Below are positions 35,700-48,301 of a stretch of 64,000 bases of DNA, in pieces. Below the pieces are notes generated by a model. That model made no database searches, was not told the origin of the DNA, and was given only the letters and a program-made list of their open reading frames with translations. Numbering within the stretch: position 1 is the first letter of the stretch; every line of letters begins with the position of its first letter. The translations under genes and the position numbers were made by a program. Source of the stretch: Diphasiastrum complanatum (Eukaryota; Streptophyta; Lycopodiopsida; Lycopodiales; Lycopodiaceae); the NCBI GenBank assembly GCA_029204225.1, contig CM055109.1:47492612-47556611 (forward strand), given 5' to 3'.

Positions 35700-37004
35700 T
35701 ACCTACAAGAATCTATTGCTTCAACACTAGCAAAAAGTGTGAAACTTGAATGATTGCAGTGCTGGACTCTCATTTATTATGCTTGAATAACGAGTGCTAG
35801 GCAATTTAAGCACAGGTGCTGTGGTAACAAGAAGCCTGCACTGATCATTTCTAATCTATCACCAGATATGTTTTGCCTGCACAACTACAGTCATTTGCCA
35901 CCAGGCAATTTCATGTTGCCTTCGTTACTCTACTACCATGACTGTCATGCATTTTATTTGTTGAACAGGTATTCAAGACTTGCAGTGTAACGTGTTAATT
36001 CCTCCAAAAGTGGCCTAATGTAGTATTGCTGCTGAGAAGTATATAGCTCCAGCAGGAAAATTTATTTGTTTGAGAGAGTCAAGTAGCATGATGTATGTAT
36101 CTACAGTCAATAAGCATGGCTGCTTAATAGGAGCTGTCAGAAGTTCCAATTTATGGTCATTCCAGGAAGTATTTCCTCGTGATTGAAGGAAATCTTTGCA
36201 ATTGCAGCTACTGTTTCTATTCAGTTGATTCTGTCTCATAACTTACAGTTTCAATCTATATCATCAGTGACATGCTGTAATTGTAATTTATGACAATGCT
36301 CAATGCTCAATGCTCTTAGTGGAACATTGTCATGACATCAACGTATTGGAGAGTTGTTTCAGTGACCTTCACACACACGGTCAAATGGCCATAAAATTTT
36401 GCGGAGATTGTTGGGCAGAGCCACGAATGGTCGTTAAAGGTCTGTAAAAAGATATACCTTTTTATGACAGCACAATGCTCATGTAAAATTTGTTTATGGC
36501 TTTTAGGTTTCATAACATACCAAAAAATAGGTGAGGTCACTATCAAATTGCATAATACACAATAAAAAGCAAGGTGAAGTCACTTTCAAAGTTAATAACG
36601 TAAGGTTCAATGTTTTCTGGGTTCATGAACTCTGCCAAACTCGACCTCAATACATTCATAGAACTAGTGACCTTGATATGAGACTTTTGTCATACCCTAC
36701 TATCCATTCCTCTTGTATTTTCTATTAGTCTCTTGGCTTTTTGGCATTGTAGTGGCATAATTATAGTAATTTTATGTTGTCAATATTACTCAAAATGTAA
36801 ATAATCAAGTCTACTTTTACCTCAATCCAAACAAAATAAATCTCACTAGAGCGCAAAATTCAAAGCTCTACCATATATGAGGACGTCCTCTTTTTTAAAA
36901 GCTTAATAACAATTCTTACAATCGATTGACAAGCTATCAATACTAGCGAAGTGTGCTTGCCAATGGTGGGCTGCCGATTGGGAGAGGGTGTGTGCGTGTG
37001 CGGT

Positions 37005-37006
<2 letters not shown>
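35700..37006. other. Downstream flank of the kinesin gene, no gene seen
   Basis: Includes the probable 3' untranslated region. No coding exon or repeat was recognised. Confidence 0.45.

Positions 37007-37057
<51 letters not shown>
37007..37057. repeat. (GA)n microsatellite, about 51 bp
   Basis: Pure GA run followed by about 180 bases of C-rich low-complexity sequence (CCCTCC, GCACCC motifs) up to the edge of the Penelope-like element. Confidence 0.95.
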
Positions 37058-37061
<4 letters not shown>

Positions 37062-37245
37062 TAGAGCACGGGTCGTCCCTCCCTACGCCTCTTCCCTTGC
37101 GCCCCCTCTTGCATGCACTCCATGTGTCTCCTCCTGTGTGCCCTCCTTACCCTCTCCTATCGTCCTCCTTGCACCCCCTCCCGTGTGCCTTCCCCGCGTA
37201 CCCTCTTTGCACCCATCCCACTCCCCCTCCTTGCACCCTCCTTTA

Positions 37246-38964
37246 TTAACGAAACCTAGTTCCTTTTGCAAAAGCAAGACCAAACCTTTTGAAACATTTA
37301 TTGATAAACCAACAAGGTAAAACATAGTTGAAAGCATACAGTACTTAAAAAAAAAACATCGTAAAGCGAAACATATTTCAAGACATCTAGGTGGTACTTG
37401 TCACCATCCCATTATACAAAATTGCACAAGTTAGCATAGTGAGGAAGACCGGTGTCAACGTTGAATGTCAGTTGTTACCCATGTACAAAATAAGTATAGC
37501 AGTTTAGCAGCTTAAAGTATTTGATGTAAAAATGTAGTCCAATCTTCTTTTTTTCACATGATTAATAACGATAGGCCATCCATTCCATATGATTAATGTA
37601 TTAGGGCATTTCGCCATTCTGATCAATTCTATAGTAATGGTCCATATCAATTTCTAGAGTCTTGAGCATATCCATGCTTTTTAAGAGTCCGCCAATTACC
37701 ACTTTGTTTTGATTATTTATAATATCAATCGTGTCTTGATAAACGACAAAACAATACCTACGTATAGTTATATTCGGCCAAGTATTTTACCCTAACACTT
37801 GCAGTAGGATTAGGGCAAATCCATGTCGTACCAATCCCTGCGAGTGCAACGATTCCTCGGACAACTTTATGTGCATTAAGGGCGCCTAGGTTATCAATAG
37901 TTGTGTTATCGGTTTCAGCTTTTATTATTGAAAAAAAATTGAAAAATCTTCATGTCTATAGCCTTAGTTATTTAGGCATTTTTACTTTGGAGAACAAGCG
38001 AAACTAGTAAAGTAGTTTACTTAATCCTATTATAGGTATAAACGAAATGTTTTTTTATTATTTGTCTTACCACCATTCATCTTTGTACACTACTCTTTGT
38101 GTATACACCATCATCGCATTGTAAATCAAATAAAGTTTTTGCAACACTGACCTGAATAGATGTCGCAAACGAATCCTGTGAAGAAGTCATGTTTGTTATG
38201 AGAGACGTTTCTTTCGAAGAGTGATAATAAGCGAGTTCGATTCTAGTTTTTGCCATAATGGTAGTAGCAGCACAGGCAATGCCAGTCAGCATAAGTTTAT
38301 ATTTGAAACGAAGCATATGCTCATAGCTAGTAAAGAGAGCATGTAATTATACATATCTTATCATTTATTCTCTTCATGAAGATATTTGTCATAGACATAC
38401 CTATATGAGAGCGTATTCCGAATTCGAAAATGGAATCGGGATGCGATTCTGCAATCTAGAAACTGCTGTAGAGAAAGAGACACATGACTTTGTATATCAT
38501 AGTTTGTATTCTACTTATCACAAACCATAATGTGAGTACATTTAGTATGCAGTAGGTCGATGTCTACCGGCGATGGATCACCATTTACGTTGAAAATTCA
38601 GATTATTATGCATTACATAGTGCCACCATCGTTGTCCTTCTAACGATGGAGGTGCAACATTTGATCAAGATAATGAATGCAAACAATCTATCATTCTGGA
38701 GACAATATAATCGCTGTTCCAACAAAGCCACTAGTGATCCATAAAGTAGAAGTATATGGGTATATATACTGATTTTTGTCTGCAAACAGATGCGGTATGA
38801 AAGCAATGTTAGCGCACTTGCACAAAACTTACTCAACAAAGTTAACTTTTATACATAAAAATAAAGCTACGGATGTAAGCGCAATGCAATCATTGTTCTA
38901 AGAGCAGTAGGTCGTGATTTACAGCCTATACTCTTTTGCCAAAAGAGTGCATAACATCACATAA
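37246..38964 (-). repeat. Downstream pseudo-LTR of the Penelope-like element
   Basis: Direct repeat partner of 41696-43553. It is shorter by about 140 bases, chiefly because the other copy has an extra segment around 42090-42235. It contains an uninterrupted 79-codon frame (38077-38316, minus). Confidence 0.85.
38077..38316 (-). CDS. Small open frame in the pseudo-LTR, unknown protein
   Basis: 79 codons starting MLRFKYKLMLTGIACAATTI, then MAKTRIELAYY and an Asp/Gln-containing tail. The first 25 residues are mildly hydrophobic after a basic start, as in a signal anchor. The other pseudo-LTR (42653-42892) keeps exactly the same length without insertions or deletions, but has two in-frame stops where this copy has CAG. 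I do not recognise the family. It may be a leader or accessory frame of the Penelope-like element, or a chance frame. Confidence 0.35.
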   Translation of the reverse strand: MLRFKYKLMLTGIACAATTIMAKTRIELAYYHSSKETSLITNMTSSQDSFATSIQVSVAKTLFDLQCDDGVYTKSSVQR

Positions 38965-41409
38965 CGATCCACGGCCAAGTGTATGTATTGTAAACAATAG
39001 AAAGACAAATTTCTTCTTTTGTCGTATTTAGAAAGAAGTACTGCACCATTTACTGGATCAAAAGAGATGGTGATATTCAAGAAGTTTACCGTATTGTTGG
39101 TCGTGTCGCTTTCATCAATAACAAGGTATTCCAAAGGATAGATCCAGAAAGGGTTATTTGGTTTTATGGGTTGTGTTTTTCTAGAAATTTTCCGATAAGG
39201 GAGTTATTGATAAAGCAAATGTCATCAATATATTTGAGCAAAAATTTGAAATGATTGATTTTATTTGCTTCAATTTTGCTAGCCTTTTGATAAACCGCAT
39301 TTTAAAATATGAGAGGTACTAGTTACACCATAATGGTGAGCACGAGAACCCCATGGGGAATCACCCAGATTTGTCTCCAAGTGTGGTTTCCAAGTCTGAC
39401 AATGCAATTATCTATCAACATGGAATTCCATGCACATATAGTCTCCATGTCAATAGTATTCCATTCTTCTGAATTTTTCTTGTTCCAGGTCCATTGAAAA
39501 TCTTTGACTCTTGCTATCCATATATAATGAAGAGTTTTTCCCTTTGTAAACTTGAAGGCAAACATGATTAGTTTTTTCATAACAATTTGAAGACCATTCG
39601 GCTGTCCAAGGGTATATTTTCGTAACGTTTAGAGATATTCGTGGCTTTTATGTAGTAAATGTCCTTGGGTATATTGAATAGAAGTCAACAGAAGAGTCAC
39701 ATTGCCAAAGTAAAGCTGTATCCCCATGTACTTGTATGCTTTTGCCTTAAGGCCTGCTCTTTCCATGATGAAAGGATGCATCATACTAAGAACGCCTTTT
39801 AGGAATTTAGTGAGTCCAAAAGAATAGCACTCATGGGCATTTGTGATCCATCTAAAAGACTTTTTATGAGCTTTGAACATGCATAAAAGATAGGGAAGTT
39901 CGTTTGAATAATTGAAGTCGTCGGGGAGTATATTTCCCATATTTGCCTTGAATGAGCATGGTTTATGCTGCGCTTATCAACACCATTGATATATAGATAT
40001 GTTTGCCATTGTTGTTCATTGTTGGCATCAATCTTTTTTTGTAGTGTTACAGATTTCCCTTGAATCCATATTTTTCTTCTTTTAATAGCTCAATAGCAGC
40101 AAGTCTACATATATCAGCGTGTTTTAAAATGGTGTCTTCGTCCATCATTGCATAAATAGGTAGAAGTTTCATAAGTTTGATCCATCCATCATATAGTTCG
40201 TTAGCAACATTGTATATGCATGTAGTTGCAAAGTGATATGATTAAGACATTTTTCTATATATTTTTTGAGGTACTTACTTCTAATTGTATTGCAATCCGT
40301 TGTTAGAACATGATCCTTGGATTGTTTAGGTTGAAAGTACTAATCCTTTTATTTGAGTTTTGGAAGAATTTATCTTAGAGGATAGAAAAGCTTGGTCTTT
40401 TAAGGAGGCATTCAATCTCTTTGTTGTTTTTGGCATCTCCCAGGTTTGCAAGGAGTTTGGCAGAAGGGTTTGTAGCCAGCTCTATAGATGCATCAATCAT
40501 GTGTTGGCATATAAAGAGGAAAGTGAGGTGTGACTTGACAACATCTCTAGCGGGCTTGTGTAGCCAAAGGAAGAAGACATTTATCTGATTTTGGAAGGAT
40601 GCACTAGAGAAGAATCTACTCAGATTTTTCATCATGAACCAGATGCCATGATCGAACAAAACTATGGAGGAATTATTCTTGCACTTGTCACCACATCTGC
40701 ATTTGAAGAAGGGTCTTTTCCAGTTCCAGATTCTGGCTTGGTGCATATTCATTCTGCTGAAACCGGTGTCAAAGTGTGCACGAACTCGAGCCCAGGTTTT
40801 CTCAGAAGGGCAATGAGAAGGTTCGAATAATATTGTCAAAGGCTACGGGTGTCTCAAGTGAGGTATTCTTGTTCAGAATGGCAAGCCTGTAAATTTGTAC
40901 TTCTTTTTCAGTTAGATGTTGAAGTAAGATCTAGAGTTCAATTAGTATGGGAGCAAGAAAGTTTACAGTGGGTAGGCTACAAAGTTTAAAAGCAGTACGA
41001 GCAGACTGGAACTCAATAGTGCGGCTAGGGACCATGGAAATCTGACAGTTTTTGGCTTGGTAGAACTGAAAGGTAGATTGGCCTTCAATGTCATAGATGT
41101 CTTGTGAAAAGATTCAAGTTGTGAAACACTATCGTCATCCAACTCATGTAAAAAGACAAGAGAGTGTGGAGAGGAGGTTGTATCAAGAATGGAAGGAGTA
41201 GGTTCGGCGAAAAAGAGTCATTTTCTTTTTCAAGACAGGAAAAAACTTTTCTGATATTTTGGTTTAAAAATCTCTCTTCATCTTCATATTTATCAACAAG
41301 ACTGGCTAAATCAGTAGCAAAAGTTTCCACAGTTCCCAAAGGGTCAATACGGTTTTTCCATAATCCATATAAATTTTCACCCAATGTAAGGTATCTAAGA
41401 GATCAATAA
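38919..41409 (-). pseudogene. Penelope-type reverse transcriptase, frameshifted
   Basis: From the 5' side: an N-terminal frame (41091-41384); a frame at 40375-40839 with TGFSRMNMHQARIWNW and the Cys-rich FKCRCGDKC; LPYLLCMFKAHKK and FRWITNA (39629-39940), typical early motifs of Penelope reverse transcriptases; WRQIW followed, after a +1 shift, by IPMGFSCSPLWCN (about 39320-39360); then the catalytic KYIDDICFINN (about 39200-39250); and finally the VNFLNITIS and SKYDKRR...YIH end (38919-39134). There is a one-base insertion in the IPMG motif, a TAG shortly after it, and further stops upstream. No GIY-YIG domain follows, so it resembles endonuclease-lacking (Athena-like) or N-terminal-endonuclease types rather than the classical form. 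Confidence 0.8.
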
Positions 41410-41695
41410 TGTAGAGCACTTTATCCTTCGGCCCAGCGACATTACAAGGTAGCAACACAGTCAGTTTCATTAATAAAACTATGCAACATCATTGTTCTTT
41501 TCATACAAAAATTCAAGGTTTGAATGAATCAATTAGGGGGAGAAAGGGGCTCCCCGTAACCAAGATTAATAGCATCTTGAAACCAACCTAAGGACTAAAA
41601 CCATGAAAAAAAGCCTTTGTTAACCTACAAATCCACGTAAGGTAAAAGGATAGTCGGATTTACACCACAAGGATGCATAGAAGAGATTAATGAAA

Positions 41696-43553
41696 CATAG
41701 CTCCTCTTGCAAAAGCAAGACCAACCTTTTGAAACCTTTACTCATAAACCAACAAGGTAAAACATAGTTGAAAGCATACAGTACTTAAAAAAAAACAACT
41801 TAAAGCAAAACATATTTCAAGACATCCAATTGGTACCTCCCACCACCCCACTAGACAAAACTGCACAAGTTAGCACAATGAGGAAGACAAGTGTCAATGT
41901 TGAATGTCAGTTGTTATCCATGTACAAAATAAGTTTAGCAGCTTAACAGCTTAAAGTATTTGATGTAAAAATGTAGTCCAGTCTTCCCTATTTAACATGA
42001 TTAATAGTGATAGGCCATCCCATATCAGTACCGTATCAAGGCATTCCACCATTCTGATCGGTTTTATGATACTGGTCCATATCAATTTCTAGAATTGATG
42101 CATATGTACTTGAAAAATAACAGTGTTAGATAGGTTGCAAAACATGAGATAACATGGATTGGTACTCAGGTATGGGACAAATCCATGTCATACCGATACC
42201 TGAACCTATCGTAGGTAAGGTACGATTATCGAAACTCTTGAGAATATCCATGCGTTCCAAGAGTCCGCCAGCTACCGTTGTGTTTCATTTATTTTTAATA
42301 CCAATTATGTCTTAAAAAATGACAAAACAATACTTGCGTATAATTATATTCGGCCAAGTATTTTACCCTAACACTTGCAGTAGGATTAGGGCAAATCCAT
42401 GTCGTACCAATCCCTATGAGTGCAGCAATCCCTTGCACAAATCCATGTGCATTAAGGGCACCTAGGTTATCAATACTTGTGTTATCGGTTTCAACCTTTA
42501 TTAGTGGGAAAAAACTGAAAAATCGTCATGCTAATGGCCTTAGTTATCTAGGCATGTTTACTTTGGAGAACAAGCGAAACTAGTAAAGTAGTTTACTTTA
42601 TCATGCTATAGGTATAAACAGAACATTTTCCTATTATTTGTCTTACCACCATTCATCTTTTTACACTACTCTTTGTGTATACACCATCATCGCATTGTAA
42701 ACCAAATAAAGTTTTTGCAACACTAACCTAAATAGATCTCGCAAATGAATCCTATGAGAAAGTCATGTTTGTTACGAGAGATGTTTCCTTTGAAGAGTGA
42801 TAATAAGCGAGTTCGATTCTAGTTTTTGCCATAACGGTAGTAGCGGCACAAACAATGCCAATCAGCATATGTTTATATTTGAAATGAAGCATCTGCTCAT
42901 AGCTAGTAAAGAGAGCATGTATTCATACATATCTTATTATTTATTGTCTTCATGAAGATACTTGCCATACACATACCTGTATGAGAGCGTATTCCGAATT
43001 CGAAATGGAATGGGGATGCAATTTTGCAATCTAGAAACTACTATGGAGAAAAGACACATGACTTTGCATATCATTGTTCGTATTCGACTTATTACATACC
43101 ATAAGCAAAGAGATGATTGTAAGTACATTCAGTATGCAGTAGGTTGCTGTCTACTAGCGATGGATCACCATTTATGTTGAAATGTCAGTTTATTATGCAT
43201 TACATAGTGTCATCATCGTTGTCCTTCCAACGACAGAGGTGCAACATTTGATCAAGGTAATGAATGTAAACAATCTATCATTCTGGAGACAGTATAATCA
43301 TTGTCCCAACAAAGCCACTAGTGATCCATAAAGTAGAAGTATATGGGTATATACTGATTTTTGTCCGTGAACAAATGCGGGATGAATGCACTGCCAACGC
43401 ACTTTCAATGTGCACAAAACTCACTCAACAAAGTTAACTTTTATACATAAACATAAAGCTATGTATGTAAGCAATGAAATCATTGTTCTAAGAGTAGTAG
43501 GTTGCAATTTACAACCTATACTCTTTTCCAAAAGAGTGCAGAACATCACATAA
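41696..43553 (-). repeat. Upstream pseudo-LTR of the Penelope-like element
   Basis: Aligns along its length with 37246-38964, beginning TTAATGAAACATAG against TTAACGAAACCTAG and ending ...GAACATCACATAA in both. It ends with the same short C-terminal coding piece. Many C/T and G/A differences separate the two copies. Confidence 0.85.
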
Positions 43554-44049
43554 TCGAAACCGAAATAGTATGGTGGTGGATCGCGATCCAACGCCTTCCA
43601 TTAATCATCATTGTGACAAAACAACCTCATAAACAAGTATCTTTCTTGCATATTATCAAGATAGTAACATATATGCAATGAGTGAAGTAAGAAAGCTTAC
43701 CATATCGTGTGATGATGCTGAACAATTGGGCGCTACTGTGCATAAGCAAGCATGAAGAAGAGGAGGAGGAGAAGGAGGAAGTGCGATAGAAGCTTGAGAG
43801 TGGCACCCTCTTTTATACCATTTTTCTTACTCTTCCACGTAAAAGCCTTGTGGAAGGGGTAAGTGATCTCATCCGTAGGATATGATAGGGCAAATCTTGA
43901 CCGTTGATAATGGAGGTGAAGTCCATTGAGAAGTTTTTTAATTTTTAACCAAACCAGTTTTTTGGCATACAGGTCATATGGTTTTAAATGACTTAAAAAC
44001 CACCCAGCAAAGCACAAATAGATCGACGAGGCATAATTGAGTATCATTC

Positions 44050-44243
<194 letters not shown>

Positions 44244-44567
44244 GTTAAATATGAAATGCATGATAGGAAGATTGGACGTATTATTTGTAAATTGCAATCA
44301 AGCTGATAGAGTAGTGAGTCTTGTCTTGGATATGGATGACAACTGATGCTCAGCTATGATGCCTGTCTTCCTCACGTAACTAACTTGTGCGGTTTTGTTG
44401 TGTGGGATGGTGGTAGGTAACATCTGAGTGTCCTAAAATTTGCTTCTCTTTATGGTCCTATGTACTATAAGACTTTATACAATTTTGTTTTTACCTGTTA
44501 TGCTATAAATTGAAGGGTTCAAAGAGTTTGGTCTTGACTTGTCAAGAGGGACTATGTGAAATCTTGT

Positions 44568-45970
<1,403 letters not shown>

Positions 45971-45972
45971 GG

Positions 45973-46001
<29 letters not shown>
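45973..46001. repeat. (CA)n microsatellite
   Basis: About 14 CA repeats, separate from the large CA/TA block to its right. Confidence 0.95.
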
Positions 46002-46003
<2 letters not shown>

Positions 46004-46124
46004 ACACATCTAATTACGAAATGCTCTCATGATTTACTTGCTTGTTTCGGTCACTATAATCACAATGAACGAACTGTCTTGAGTTCTTTTGATCAAACTT
46101 CATACAACACTCTAAATGTTAACA

Positions 46125-46742
46125 ATACACATACATACACACATACACATATGCATCCAAACACATACACATATAAATACACATGCACATACATATATAC
46201 AATATACACACATACATGCACATACATATACACATACACACATATACATATACACATACACGTACATGTACATATACTTATAGATACACATACCCATACA
46301 CAAATACATACACCACACATACACGTACATACACGTACATATACTTATACATACACATACACATACATGCACATACACAAATATGTACATGTACATGTAC
46401 ATACACATACACATACAAATGCACATGCACATACCTATACACATACATACACATATACACATATACATGCACATACACATACACATACACACACATACAA
46501 ATACATGTACATACACATACACATACACGTACATACACACATACACACATGTACACATACATACACACATACGCATATGCATCCATACACATGCACATAC
46601 AAATACACATACATATACATATACATACACATATACATGCACATACATATACACATATACACATACACATACAGATACTTATACATACACATACATATAT
46701 ACACATACACGTAAATAGACATACACACATACATACATACAC

Positions 46743-46791
<49 letters not shown>

Positions 46792-46937
46792 CACATACAC
46801 ATATACATATACATATACATGGACATACACATGCACATGCACATGCACATGCACATGCACATGCACATGCACATGCACATACATAAAAATACACATATCC
46901 ATACATACATATACATATACACACACATACACATATA
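46125..46937. repeat. About 0.8 kb of CA/TA-rich alternating purine-pyrimidine sequence
   Basis: ACATAC, ACACAT and ATACAT words follow one another with A at nearly every second position and C or T (occasionally G for A) in between. Strict purine-pyrimidine alternation is therefore broken only a few times. A pure (CATGCA)n stretch lies at about 46827-46880. All long frames through this block (His-Ile-Thr or Met-Cys-Val rich) are products of the repeat. Confidence 0.95.
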
Positions 46938-46940
46938 GAC

Positions 46941-47915
46941 CATAGGCCTCCTGCCATCGGTAGGCACACTATGCTAGTTAATGAATAAAAAAAGAAATGT
47001 AATAAGCTTGACATCAAATACTTGAATAAAGTTTGAAAAATGTTTTACCAAGCATCCCATATCAATCACATGGAGAAGTGTTGAGGGTGTTGGGTTCTGT
47101 AGGTGTGCTTGTAAGCTTTGATGCACTCAAGTTGAACATGAAATACAAACAAGAGAAAAAACTTAACGTTAAATTATTTCAGGATCTACACAAACTGTTG
47201 ATTCAGACTATTTCTTAGATCAGAGGAATATCTTTGTAGGTGTATGAGACAACCATGAAGGCAATGATACAGTTAGGCATCTATGATAGCCATGCTTCCT
47301 TCGAGCTAGATATTTTGAATGAGTTGTGGAAACGAGTATCAATAATAGAGAAAGAAATTATCAAGAAGCATTCATCAGTGCATACACCTTTAAAGAAGTT
47401 AGAGAATCTGTATATTAGCCAGTGTTGTAATAACAATGATCAGATCAAGATCCTGTGCCCGAGAATGGTTCACAGTTGTTATGGCCATATTCAGCTAAGG
47501 ACATGGAATAGTCCTACTATGGTAGACCAGCCCTTCGGTATTCGAGATTGTTGGTGACGCCAAGAATTAATTCCATATCAAGGCCTATATGTGACTAATG
47601 ACCTTGAGAGGACCCAAACACTCTCTTGAGACTATGGAGTAGTCCATGTACATGTGACAGATATAGGTAGGAGACTGCATGAAGAGCTGTGACCTATTTA
47701 TAGTTGGACTGCATGGGGATTGCATGGGATCATGCACAGGCATCTACTCTCTATATATTGGGGTAGGGATTCTCCCCTCAACAGCTTTGTTACTAGTTGC
47801 TCTCTTTTCCTCAAGCATTCGCATGGCATGGACCGAGGGCTAAATCTAGGATTGATCGAGGATTGGGAGGTTTTGCTCTTATGTGTCTCTTATTGTGTTT
47901 TCCTATCCTCATAGT
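46941..47915 (+). other. Region with an unrecognised 105-codon frame
   Basis: The frame at 47240-47557 (starting MYETTMKAMIQLG, containing KRVSIIEKEIIKKH) follows a possible splice acceptor (TTTGTAG) and could be an exon or a transposon piece. A shorter frame at 47033-47218 precedes it. No family was recognised and no further exons were found. Confidence 0.2.
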
Positions 47916-48301
47916 TAGAAATCAGAGTTAATCTGATATACGTTTTATGTAAGCTCTAAATGTGATGATGTAATTACTAGACGGCTACTTGGGTTAGCCG
48001 GGTCGCCACACACAGGAAGAATTAGCCTGTACAGAGTTATTTATAGTACTTGCTATACTTGGGGGCATGTCCCAAGTTTGTCGATCGAATTTGGCCATAT
48101 TGGGGCCGACCTTAGTTTGACAGGTGGTAGGCCAGTTTTAGGACACCTGCCTTTTCATGCAAGTTGTGAACACTCTATATGTATAGTGTTTCTTTGTAAT
48201 CTAATAACTTTTGTTGTGCCATCTTTGAGAGCTTGTGAGGAGTGGCTATGGTGATTGTGTGATGTGATCTGCATAATGCACTAGATTCTAACAGAATTTC
48301 A
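47916..48301 (+). repeat. 5' LTR of the LARD element, with an internal deletion
   Basis: Runs from TAGAAATCAGAG to AACAGAATTTCA. It lacks about 85 bases present in the 3' LTR (the TTTACAATTTATTTGG ... CATAGAT block, roughly 52347-52432). Otherwise nearly identical. Confidence 0.88.

Larger units (their letters stand above)
37246..43553 (-). mobile_element. Penelope-like element with pseudo-LTRs
   Basis: A minus-strand reverse transcriptase of Penelope type (38919-41409) is flanked by direct repeats 41696-43553 and 37246-38964. Both repeats include the last codons of the reverse transcriptase frame and its stop. This is the tandem 'pseudo-LTR' arrangement known for Penelope-like elements: a 5'-truncated copy precedes a longer copy. 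No LTR primer-binding site is present. The element is decayed (frameshifts, stops). No GIY-YIG endonuclease was recognised after the reverse transcriptase. Confidence 0.82.

Noticed and set aside
43733-44047. 104-codon minus-strand frame with a Leu-rich end
   Set aside because: The Leu run comes from a GAG/GAA trinucleotide stretch, and no family was recognised.
46079-47017. Frames of up to 251 codons, rich in His-Ile-Thr or Met-Cys-Val
   Set aside because: They are translations of the CA/TA repeat on both strands, not proteins.
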